Under the pieces are notes generated by a model. It was given only the letters and a program-made list of their open reading frames with translations. It was not told the DNA's origin and made no database searches. The position numbers and the translations under genes were made by a program. A stretch of DNA of 64,000 bases, taken from NCBI RefSeq assembly GCF_020882245.1, contig NC_083598.1, positions 59,991,858 through 60,055,857 on the forward strand. The letters are read 5' to 3'. Origin of the DNA: Rhopalosiphum padi (Eukaryota > Arthropoda > Insecta > Hemiptera > Aphididae). Shown in pieces: positions 35,331-48,020 of this stretch (position 1 is the stretch's first letter; each line of letters opens with the position of its first letter).

Positions 35331-38300
35331 CTTACTCTTTTCTCTAGATTTTGTCTTAAAAATGCTATTGCTACAAATAAACTATTGCATTTGTATTTTT
35401 TATAACGTTAGTATTATTTATTAAATCAAATAAAAATGTATCAACTAATTCTATTATATTTTCAAAGTTCTAAATAAAATTAATTTATTCTTATATTAAT
35501 AAAGTTTACGATTTAGATTTTTGTAAAATTTATTTACAACATTATTACAACTAAATTATTTTTAGATTTTACGCACTTTATAGGCACCTATTTAGATTAT
35601 TATATATAAGAGTTATTAAACAGTTTCTATATACCAAATTCAGTGCACATCATTATTCATTGTAAGAAAAAAGTTCAACAAATTCTCTAAAAAAAATTTA
35701 AATAACTGAAAAAATTGTAAAATTTTCTGTTAATCCAAAATTCAAAATTTTACTTATCTCTTAACGTAATAATTTTTGATACATTTCAATTATAGATAAA
35801 AAAAAAACAAACTGTCCTATCTCCTATACCATACGTATTTTGATTTAACCGTATTATTCTCATCTTATATAAGCGATAATAACATATTATTTGCATTCTT
35901 TATAGACTGCAGTAGCAATAGACTCTGTATCAAAACAATTTTAGTTAACTGCTTGAAATTTTATAATTAGCAATTGCTAAAACTAACCTAATGTTTTATT
36001 TTAACAAAATATTGCATCGGTTTAAATAAATTATGATAAAAAACAATTTTAAATAAAATGTCACAATTTTTAATATAATCTTAAATTATAGATTTGTCTA
36101 AAAGTTGTATAGAATTCCCATTGGTCTTACTTTTAATTCAACATTGACTTAAATTATCCAACTATTAAAGAGTATTAATATCTATTCATGAATACTGCTA
36201 TATATTACAAAATGAATATTAATAGCATAGAAGTGTATTTATGATGAATTTATTATAATTACGAGTATAATAGTTATAATATAAATGTTTACAAGTTACA
36301 ACTATAAATTCGATCCGCATAGTATAACATAATTACAATATAGCATGGCGTTTAATAGCACATTGTTATAATCTGCGAGTATAATAAGTCACAAATCAAA
36401 AAATATATTGTGTATATTATGCATATTTATTTTTTCGTTTATATATATTAAATATTTTCCCATTTAATTAATTATACAGTTATCACTGACAGAAATATAT
36501 AATACGTAAATATAATAAAACGATATAAATATTTAATATACGTTAGCTTTATATTCAGAAAGAAAATTGTAATGTCATTTAATTTAAAATAAAATAAACA
36601 TTTTTTTCTTTTTTAACTCAAATCTATTGTTATAAAAATATGATTTCGCACTTTGCTGTATTGTATTATTGCGTTGTAATATAGAATGGGCTGAAAGAAA
36701 ATAACTTTGAAGAAAAATGTGATAAACAAATCGTATTGTGTATTCGTGTTGAAAGGTAATTTAAAAAAACAACCAATAGGTTTCTGGGTATTTTATTAAT
36801 ATTATTAATAACCGTATAGCTTTTTCATAACAAATTCTGTGATTAAGTATCACAACCTATAAATACTGCATTAATGTAAATTATCAGTTTCTGTTTCTGT
36901 CATCTATTAACTGTATACCAGTAAAATAAAATATTTTAAATCGCCTGAAATATTTTTATTAGTTGGTTAGTTGGTAAAATGTTCTAATAACAGTATTTAT
37001 CCCATTATTTGATCTATTTTAATAAATCAGTATCTTTATCTAGGATCTATAAACGATTAACTGACATGTATTATCAATTAATTAGGACGGATATAGAGTA
37101 CACAATATTTAAATATATTAGTTCCTGAACAAATAATTACAAAGATGTTCACCTAACATTTTTTTTAAATACATAAATCTTTTAATAGTAAATTTTTTTT
37201 CAATTTTATATGTATATGAATTTAATGAAAATAGATCTCAGTACAATAATAGCTGCATGGTGTGTGCTATATTTAACATTTAATTGTTCAGTACATTTTT
37301 CAGGTATTAACAAGTTAACTTAAAATATTTTGGAATTAAATTAACTTAATTTAATAAATATTTCAATATCTTTGAATAAGAAATATTTAAACACAATTTA
37401 AATATTTTTTGAGTGACCATAGATATGAAAAAGTTGCTTAAGGAACTTAGGTAAGTTTTTCACAAAATAAAAATATATACTTAGATAACATTATTTAAAT
37501 GTATAAATTGAAAATAAATTAGGATATAATAATTTATAAATAATTAAATAATATGAGTATTTTAAAATTTATATTTTTAAGATCAAATTTTTTGTTATAT
37601 TATTATACCTATTCATAATATATACATGTAAATTATATACCCGTATAGTTTTTTTTAACAATTTTTATATTTTATTTAAATTATTTCTTTATTGTATCAA
37701 AACTTTCAAACACAAACATTTCAACAATACATCTTTGTCAGCGTACTAGATTTATTAACTATAAACATCTTGTTATATAATTAATTTATAGAACAGTTTT
37801 TTTTAAACAAACTAATTATTTCAAAATCATTTAATATATAAAGTTAAAAGAAAAATATGCTTATTAAATTATTTTTGAATAAAGATAAAATTAAATAGTT
37901 TTTGGACCAAATTATATTTACTATTTGAACTTATAACTCTTGAATATTAGATATGTTAGCTGTGTAAATTTATCAAGTAATTGTTTTTTACCTTTGTTAA
38001 AAATTTAAATCATATGGCCCCTTGTTATAAATGATTCTACAACTGTAATAAATGTTCTTTTTTCACTACCTAATGTATTATTTAGTCTATACATACTGTA
38101 TTTACAAATTTGTTAATAACATTTTGTTACGAATAAATTTAAGGGAAAGGTAGTAAAAAAATGGGGAAAACACAAATGTACACATTTAATGAAAATTTTA
38201 AAAAGGTAATAATTTGAAAATATATTATGATATCATACACAATTAAAATTGTTTAATAAAAATAACACAAAAAAATTTACCAATTTTATTTTGTTTTAGT

Positions 38301-40025
38301 TACATTCAACACTTTTTTGACTACTGGTAAATACTGCCTATCTATTTTATTATATAAAAATAAAAAAACCAATTAGGTATGGTACAAAAACCATTGGGAA
38401 CTTGATTCACTTTACTCGTTTTTAAGATACATATATATTGGTATGTTGTCGTGTTGATATAATAAATTTGATAACAATGATAAATCGCATTCGGAAAACA
38501 TTGATGAGTTTAGTAAAAAACACGTTAGTAGATATTTTTTTCACATTTATTTGACGATAGTGTTTCCATATGCTTAAAGAAACTTTATTATTTCATTGCA
38601 AAAAAAAAAAAATAAATTACCTTTTAAAAGTGCCGTTTGATTCATAAAATCAACTAAACTAATGAAGAATACTTTTCAAATTACTACAACTTCTATACGT
38701 AAAATCATTTACAAAAAAAAAAAAACTAACAATATTAAACTTATAACATTTCAATGTATTTATTGATACCATAACTCCAATAATAAAATTTATAATTTAC
38801 ATATTCCATTATCATAGCCAAAATGTATGTAATTCCGTAGTTCGATATACTATTCAATATTAATTTCACATTACCAATTCGTTTAATTGAAACGGCCTCA
38901 GGAAGGTCCAAAATATTAATTAAAATGATACGTACTACTGATTTTGGTAAACCACAAAATAGACAAACTAATTGAACAAAATATGACGTGTTAGAAATGT
39001 GGTCAGCCCTTAGTCAGTTAGGTTTAATAATATTGTTCAATTTATTTGTTAAATTCACACGAAAAAAATCACATTATTTATTTCATTCGTTATTAATTAT
39101 TTCTTTATAAATAACTGCTATACTAACCTGTTCATAACAATATTCAATTATATTACAAAAAGGTTTTCCTGTATCTGGACAAGAGAAAGAGATTAGACGT
39201 AAACACCATTAGACCTTTTGTTCTAAGAAGTGCTAATTCGTATCTGATTATAGTAGCTTTTATAGGTAAATGATTTTAGAACAATGGTTTAACATATTTT
39301 AATAATGAGAATGTGTGTAGAATCAAATACGTTGCTATAATCTGTCATATCATTCATAATATTCATTTAAAAATTTTAACAATTAAATAAAATTAATCTA
39401 TAAGTGTATCTTTATAGTAATACAATTAGAATATATATTTTTTCATTACAAAAATAATAGGATGTCTTTAAATTCATTAATTTTGAGTAGAAATATCCAG
39501 ATCTAAAAAATAATAACTTTTTTTACAACTGAAATTTAGTGATTTGACATCTGTCAATATTATTTTTTTAAGAGTGTGTGTTTTGCAAGAAAATAAAAAC
39601 AATTTCTAAAACGAAATTCAATACATAAATAAAAAACAGTAACATTCCCCATATTAAATAGATTTCCTGTCGATGTAAAAAATATATATCCAAAATAATT
39701 TCTGATTTCAATCTCAAATGTTGGTAAATTGGATTACAATATTAAGAGTATCTTAAGTTATCTTTACTCTTTTAGTTTAATTTCCTGTTACATACCTACT
39801 ACTTTATTCTTCTTAATATAATATTAATCGTGCTAATGTCTATTGATTCTCTGTATTGTAATTTAAATCTGCAATCTCAGTTGAACTTTTAAATAAAATT
39901 TTATTTTACATATTCTAAGCGAGATGTAATAATGTAGTATTTTATCATTTTTAAATGATCATAGTTTGCTATAAAATTAAAATATCAATAAAACCTCTTC
40001 TCTAAATAATATTCTCATTTTTAAA
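35331..40025. other. AT-rich intergenic DNA
   Basis: About 4.7 kb with no supportable gene, RNA or element ends. Homopolymer A and T runs are common. Confidence 0.5.
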
Positions 40026-40404
40026 AGGACACCACACCCACGTGTGTTGTCTCCGTCTTACAAACGTATAACATTGCAAATTTTCGTTCAGTAGGATCGA
40101 TTTTATGTGTTTAGCTTTAATATATTTGAGTGAAATGACCTATTATCAAACTAAAAAAGGTGTAAACATTATCTGTGTTATGTAGCATTTTTAAGTATAA
40201 ATATTTTACATATTCACAACTCGCTTAAAAATTAAAATACCGTAAAAAGCCGACGAGAAAACATCAATAAGTTACCCTTAAGTTTGAAAATAAGTAATTT
40301 TACTCTAATATTTAAGCTAAACATACAAAATTGGTCCTACTGAACAGAAATTTACCATGTTATACGTTTATAAGATAGAAAATCACCTCCAATTGTGGCG
40401 TCCT
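40026..40404. mobile_element. Long-TIR foldback MITE, 379 bp
   Basis: The left end AGGACACCACACCCACGTG is matched by the inverted right end (reverse complement AGGACGCCACAATTGGAGG). The similarity then runs inward through AAACGTATAACAT, GTTCAGTAGGA and TTTAGCTT for roughly 120-150 bp per side. Nearly the whole element is therefore terminal inverted repeat around a small centre. It has no coding capacity. I see no clean target duplication (left flank ttttaaa, right flank ctgaaat), so its superfamily is unassigned. Confidence 0.78.
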
Positions 40405-40980
40405 CTGAAATGCGATGATAAGTCAATTCATTTTCAATAACCGTTAGGCTAATCCAGTTAATAGATAGGTGAGAGTGAAAAATTTAATTACATATTTGTA
40501 TGATACAGTTTTGCTTGTAAGATTGGTGACATCGTCTAATCTGATTATTACACGAAAGTCTAAAAAATGTATTTTTGTTCAGGTGCACTTTTGGATAAAT
40601 TGATATTTACTATTAGCTGTGCAGTATTATGTACTCGTTTTAAACACAAGTCATCGGGTTTGTGTTATGTTTATCTTGTGTTGTGGTCGATTAGGCTAGT
40701 GATGTAATATTGTGATTGGTTCGGATCGTGTGTGTTATTACAATTATTGTCGCTACGGGTACTTGTTTATGTACTGTTATTTATAGATATTGCTAGTAAA
40801 CTTGTGCTTTTCTATTATAAACCTGAAAATGACCATTTTATGATTTTTACCAATTCGGCTTAATACTTTTCATAGTCTACAACGGATATTTAAATTTTAT
40901 TATACATACATATAATTTTGTGATGAATCATAATATCTCCTGCTACTATTTTTGCGAACGTAGCATCAACGGCAGCTGGC
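40405..40980. other. Intergenic DNA
   Basis: No gene recognised. The part 40590-40860 is G/T-rich on the + strand and looks more complex than the average of the window, but has no frame or motif I can support. Confidence 0.4.
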
Positions 40981-41015
40981 TATAAAACACGGTCATTCAG
41001 TTGTAAAGTCCAGTT
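40975..41015 (+). promoter_or_regulatory. Candidate TATA/initiator core promoter
   Basis: GGCTATAAAACAC places a TATAAAA box at 40981-40987. An initiator-like TCCAGTT has its A at 41012, 31 bp downstream, which is the normal metazoan spacing. A closer TTCAGTT (A at 40999) is too near to pair with this box. The following about 65 nt lack an ATG and end at GTGAAAG|GTGTTTG, a possible splice donor. A noncoding first exon of a + strand gene is conceivable; the downstream + strand exon at 54.9 kb would be a far partner, but no link is shown. Confidence 0.25.
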
Positions 41016-43017
41016 AAACGTCATAGTCTATAGTTATCTCAAAGTTCATTGGTGACATTATATAGCCTTCTGTGAAAGGTGTTTGTGTTTACAAATCGAG
41101 TCACTATAATAGCTACGTCATCTCAGTTGGTTAACTTTTTAACTTTAAGTAATTAATGCCTCATCCCTTACTCATAATTACCATTCATGAAAGAAGAGGA
41201 TAGATCCTCAGAATTATGTCACCCATCAAAGTTAATAAATTTTCATCACTTATTATGCCTCTCAACTCTAAATTTATAGTCTATAAATATAAATTATAAT
41301 CTATAATGACCGGTGAAGTATACATGTACAATTATTGAATTCGTTATATTATGTAAATAAAAAAAACAAAATTAATCTCCATATGAAAGGATTGTACCCG
41401 AAAAATAAGTAAATTTCATTAAAATCCTAGTATAAATAGATTTAGGTATAATATAAGTAATTATTTTATATACATCATACTTTTATTCTGCATTTTTCTG
41501 CAATTATTACACAAATTTATGTAAATAAAACGCATGAAATACATTTAACTTGAAATCAAAAACACATAATACCTCCAAATTTTGGATTACTTCATCAGCC
41601 AAAAATAGGTAGGTAGTCTTATCCAAAACTATTTAAAAATATAAAAAAAATTATAGAACCAAAAAACTTAACAATAAGAGTATAAGACATTCATAATCCA
41701 TTACAGTATCAACTCAAAATATACATAATAAATTACCTAGAATAAAAATAGTTCCCAGAGCTAGAGCTCAAATATTGAATATCAACGACTTTTTATTTTT
41801 ATTTTTTTATTATTCACCTATCTGCCATTAGTTAAACACTTGGATAAATTAAGTTTAGTAATTCACTGTGATAAAAATGACATTGTTCAAATAGTTGCTA
41901 TTACATAGTGAATTGTCTACATATGTTTTACTTTTTGCTTTTATTTGATGAAGCTATTATATTAAACTTTATACAGTTGGTCAACTGCATCCTATACACT
42001 ATTATATTGATATAATAAAACTTTAAAAAAATGTATAAATATTATCAATACTCGATGTATACTAACCCGTGTTTATTGTGGAATTTCATAGTACCTATCT
42101 AACGTTGCATTTTGCTTTATTTTAATTTTAAGTCATTATTAAACTTGTAGGTAAAACTGGTATTCTGGTGTGTATTTTTGAAATTCCTAACTTATTTAAA
42201 ACTGTAAACAATGAATTATGAATATTGAATACATAATAAACAAAAATGTATATTAAGAATTATTATTAACAATATAATTAGTGATAAGTTTATTGACTAT
42301 ACATTTTTACGTGCAAAATAAAAACATTTATAATCATTGATTATATAGATTATCATTTTGTTATTTAATACAATTATTCTTATGTCCATTCAAATATTAT
42401 CTAAATTAAAATATACTTTAAAATGTTAGCTAGGGTTTGTATAGATAGTTAAATATGAATTAATGTTTTTTTTTAAACTTAAAAATTGTAAAATTGTATT
42501 GCTATATATTATATATTATATAATTTATTAATATTACATTATTAAAAATTAGATAAAAATTGTAGAAATATTGAAAATATATAATAATAACAATAACGTA
42601 AACATATTATTTATGATTAAAAAGTAATATTGTTTTATCTTTTTGTGACTTCTAACACTAATCATATATAATAGATATAATAATATGAATAATAATAATT
42701 ACATTATATTAAATGTATTATTTTTTTAGGTTTTTATATTACTCGCAAATTTGATGATGTCTTCAGACCAGTACATAACCAGTAAGAATATTTTGCGTTT
42801 CTTTTCACTGATATTAAAACTACCTTTCTATTTATTAGAAATATATTTTTGAATAATAATAATTAATTACTTACGTCGTTTCTTTCATCATAAATTAATT
42901 TATTAAAATTACAAATTATATTTTTACTTTATGATAATTATAGTTTTATTCTTTTAAGAAAAAATTCAATTAACTCAAGTATAATAGTATACGATTAATA
43001 ATATAAATATATATATA

Positions 43018-43020
<3 letters not shown>
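41016..43020. other. AT-rich intergenic DNA
   Basis: No gene or element ends recognised in this 2-kb stretch. Confidence 0.5.

Positions 43021-43078
<58 letters not shown>
43021..43078. repeat. (GT)29 microsatellite
   Basis: An uninterrupted run of 29 GT units directly follows an (AT)n tract. Perfect repeats of this length are usually highly polymorphic. Confidence 0.97.
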
Positions 43079-43083
<5 letters not shown>

Positions 43084-46000
43084 TAAAAACATATTTTCAC
43101 CAAGTTTTAATTTTTTTTATACCTTAGAAATCGACATCTCCAATGAAAACAACAAGCCATATTATAATACAATGATTAAATCATTTTTAATTACTTAGTG
43201 AAGTGAGCTGTATCTAATTAATAATGTAAATAAATAAAAAATATAACTTAAGAATATTGAAAAACCTTTGAAGTAAAAAAAAAAATATTTCAATATATAT
43301 CAAAAGTTAATTATTTATACATTTTTAAAGTCCTATTTTTATTAGTATAAAATAAAATCAGTAAATTATCCAATTTGAGGTCCAAATATTCTAATGACCT
43401 AGAAACGACTATAAACTATAATACAACCGTGACAAAAAAAAAAAAAAAAAAACGTATCTTATTATCACCGCAAACAATGCTTGCAATGTGATAGCAGCTA
43501 TATACTAAATGAGTGAGGTGCAATTGTATCATGCAGTACCTTTATACTGGATTAGTTTAAGTTTATTCACACCTACATAAAGCCGTGTTTTAAACATTTG
43601 ACTCGAAGAATTTTTCATTTAACGTCAGAGAAAGCTTATAAAATGATTATATTAATATACTGTAAGTACCAATACTATACGTATAATATATTATATACTA
43701 AACATAACTATACAATATTTTTTCATTTTTTGTTTTTAATACAAATCAACCTTTTTCTTATATTTGTAGTTAAATAAAACCAACTAATTATCATTAATTG
43801 TAAATGTTTGTTTTTTTAACTGTTTTAATATTATAGGTAGTGAAATTATTAATAAGTTTTATTTTGATTTTTGATTTCATTATTATATCTAATTAAAATA
43901 ACTGAAACTAAACAAAAAAAATAAATTACATAATAAATACATAGTTACATCATTTATAGATAATAAAACAGTAATAGTTATATGGTGTTATTATTTCTTG
44001 AAATCGTTTAAATCCAATTAAATTTATAAAAATCTAAGGATTAAAAGATACTGATATATTACATTAGAGACCATATTATATAGTGTTATAATTTTATATT
44101 GTCTATGACTATCAAACAACAATTTTTTTATTTTTCAAAGCTTTATTCAACATCAAATTGTAAAAAAACATAATGTATAATACTTTCGAAAACCTTTGTC
44201 CACTAATAGTAATAAAAATTTTAAAATCTCTCAATTCAAATTAACTTTTTGAACATACATTTATATTTTATATACAACATATAGTTATTATATAATAGTT
44301 GTTAAGATATTGAATTATAATCTGTTTGGTGGTACATTATTTATCAAAAAAAAAATTAAACCAATGACTATATTATTTAAACTTTAAAAAGTCGTAATAA
44401 AAGATAAAACTATAATCATTTTATATTCTTAGTAAATACAAAAATGTTATAATAATAAATTATGTCATTTTTTGGACGATTATCTTTAATTTTTTATTTT
44501 TTCAAATAGATTAAATAATTCATTAAATATTTTATTTAAAATTAATAAAACCATTATTTTATTTGCAGAATGTAATACTACAAACAGTAACCTAAATTAT
44601 TTATTTTCAATGTTTGTAAAAACTTGCACAACTATTATTTTTACGCTATACATATTTTCAATTATAGTTTGAATGTGATACTTTCTCCTTGCTATTTTTT
44701 ACACAATATGACAAATGGTCAGTTTTTTATTTTATTTTTTGTAATATTAAAAATTACAACATATCACTATTACTGTATTTTTAAACAAAAACTATTAATA
44801 TACACAATTAAAAAAATAATAAAATCGATAAAACATTAAATGAGTACCTATTCAAAACTACAATAAATCGATTTATTAAAACATTGTTCATTCATCATGA
44901 TCAAGTTTGTTTTGATTAAATAGCTATTAATAATAATATCTAGGGATTCGAATACATTAAAATAATCTAAAATTATGTGATATAATTCAAATATTAATAG
45001 GTACGTATATTATATACTTAGAACCGATATCAATACCATATATTACCATAATATAATGACATTTACCATATTGTAAACTATTATTCTTATTTTTGAATAT
45101 AATGTATCAAAACAAAAAATTAACATTAACCCACGCCAAATTACTTTTATATTACTTTATAATTATACCTTATCCTTTTCAATTATTATTGTTTACCTAT
45201 TATAAATATGGTTTTTATTACTTCTATTAAAATGTCTAGTCGCAAATATAACAAATATGTAAATTGTAATTTTATAAATAATTAATGTATACTTATATCA
45301 GTTATAACTTAAATTTAATACTTCTACTTTCGAAAAAAATGACATGTAAGATATAACTAAAGTTATTTTTAAATTAAATCTAGTTAAAACATCAACTTAA
45401 ACATATTAATTAATATCCTTAGCTTTTCAGTATTAAATCAAAATATTAAAGTATGTATAAAATATACTTATATTTCTAAAATTACACCACATTTTATATT
45501 AAATACGGAAACAAAATATTTTTAAATAATATATTTTTACAAATTTTGTAAAAATGTTTTAATTTCCTTATCGTATATAAATATTATAAATAACCCAAAT
45601 CTCAATAATAAGAAAAATCTCTTGAAATTATAAATATTCCTTACAGAAAAACCTACTTGATATATTTTTGATAAAATAATATTTATTTCTGTTTATTGAA
45701 AACATCGGCACCAGCGGAAAACAATGTATAAATATAAATAATATATTAATAACTAATAGTTTTTGATAGTGAATCCATAAATATGATAAATTTTAATAAT
45801 CTTATTAACTTTCAATAAATGTAACTAAAAATAAAATATTTATGAAAGCTCACTACATAAAAAAATGTTAAACTAATCAATATTTATAAAATATATTATT
45901 TTAAATAAAATCTTAAAAATTTTACAAGTGCAACGTACAAGATGCAACTTTACTCATAAAACATTTTACATACTTTTTACACGCGTGACTTTTAAATTAC

Positions 46001-47519
46001 TTAAATGTTCGTTCTATCAAAAATACAAAATAATAAAGATACTAAAAATAAATTAAAACTACAGTTGACTAAAAATACATATTTTGTATTCATGTGTTGT
46101 GCTTGTGTATATTAACAATTATTAAACTGTACAAAAACAAATATAAAAATGTAGATAGATGACAACTGTGTCTATAAAACATGATAGCAATCATTTTAAT
46201 ATTGAAATAGATATCTTATTTGAGAATATATTGTTTGACATATAATAATAATACATTATGATTATTCAAGCCCATTAAGAACCATTAATTTTTAAATTTC
46301 CGTTTGATAGCTATTTAATTTTTTCAATTATATTTGAATATAATTATACATATTATAAAGTAAGTACTACAAAAACATAAACTGACAAAAAAAAAGCATT
46401 TGCTTTATTGTTTATTATAGATATACAATTTTCAAGATTTATTTTTATTTATTAAGTTAAATTTAAGTTATATTTATATATCTTCAGCTATTCCTTACAA
46501 AACATATTATACATACACAAAAAATTATAGCTAAACGAATAAATAATTATTATGCGCTTGTAATTTACATGATTGCATTTATTCCGTATTATTTAGATAC
46601 GATTAACATTATTTCAACGTTTTTAATTAACTATGTTAAAACAAAACAATTATGTAGTCTTAATTAGCATAGGTGCACGAATGAGAGAAACTATTTTAAA
46701 TATGTATAATTAGTAATTACATTCATTATGAATAATTACCCTAAAATAAATGTTAAATTATCGTTTTGATAAGTTACAAAAGTAATTATTTTTTATTTTC
46801 GTTAACAATATGTAACAATATACATATATTTTTTAACATGAATAATGAAAATTTATAGACAAAATCATTTTATCGTGTGATGTTGATTAAGACTCTCTTA
46901 ACTCATGTGTTTCTAATAAACTTTATATCGACAATTTAGTATTTTACAATTACGTAATAAAAAGAAAATTATATTGAGAAAAAGTACACAAGAATAAGTA
47001 TATATAGAATGTATGAATAAGAAAGTTACTTTATTTTCACACCTATATAATTCAAATTTAAAAATATGTTCAATTTCTAAGTACAACCTTCTAAAAATTA
47101 ACAAGAGTGCGAACTTTTTGATTACTGTAATTAGGACCGTGGCCGGATCTTTTTTTTTTTTAATATTATTATTTGATTATCTATTCGCTTCTTCGCTAGT
47201 GTATTGGAAACCCGTAAAAAGCGATAGCACGAGGGTGATAAGGATGTGTGACAATCTTAACAATATTAAATGCAAATACTATTAGACGGGCCCCCATTAC
47301 TGGTCAAGTAAATTAACGTAATTTATGGGTTTATTATCAGACATTCAGTGGGATTGGATATAATATGGGGGAACTGGAAAAAATTAATTTTGCTCAATGA
47401 CTCAGAATCGTGTGAATGGCGCCATGCACTTCAATTGCTAGTGTAGTACAAAAAAATCCATTTGTTTCGCTATTTACATTTAACCGCAATAAATGTATTA
47501 TATATGCACACAGAATGTA
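43079..47519. other. AT-rich intergenic DNA
   Basis: No supportable gene. A 17-A run ends near 43452. The segment 47130-47300 is GC-richer (ggaccgtggccggatc ... gacgggcccccattactgg) and flanked by attactg words; it may be a diverged hAT-type MITE, but its ends do not pair convincingly. A 71-codon frame at 44624-44839 is motif-free. Confidence 0.45.
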
Positions 47520-47639
47520 CACATAGAATAAAAATAGTTTTAATATTTAGGTATTCACATTCGCCATCAGTATATATTATTAAATTTAACATTTAGATAT
47601 ACACTAATTTTAATTTACATTATTACCCATCTTAAAAAC

Positions 47640-48020
47640 ATACCACCAATAAAAATATATATTATTAACCGCTCTTAGAATGATGGACTACGACTAAAAT
47701 TTTATTACATTTTGAGTTATATACGTTTTATATAATATGGTAAAAATAGATATTATTATAAAAATTAAATACTAATAATGTAATAAATGCAACATTTTTG
47801 GAAAAAAATAAATCAACGTACTACAGGAATGCTAAAAGTAAAATAAATGACTATAATAGCTATATCATGAAATGTACTTATTTATATAAATTGACACATC
47901 GTCTTTACTTAGAATCGTTTTTATATACAAATCATTGAATTTAAATTTAACACACCCATAACAGTGATCAACTCGACTCCTAATGTACAGTAGAGCGGGG
48001 TACTTGACTACCTTTTTTTT
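47640..48020 (+). repeat. Dispersed repeat family A, copy 4
   Basis: The blocks GCAACATTTTTGGAAAAAA, CTTAGAATCGTTTTTATAT, CATTGAATTTAAATTTAAC, CATAACAGTGATC and CTCCTAATGTACAGTAGAGC match the other family A copies in the same order. It is noncoding. Confidence 0.65.

Noticed and set aside
43021..43078. Dinucleotide run as a regulatory Z-DNA element
   Set aside because: No gene nearby; an ordinary microsatellite is sufficient.
47130..47300. GC-richer segment (ggaccgtggccgg ... gggcccccattactgg) as a hAT MITE
   Set aside because: Ends do not form a convincing inverted pair and the attactg flanks are not at the element edges.
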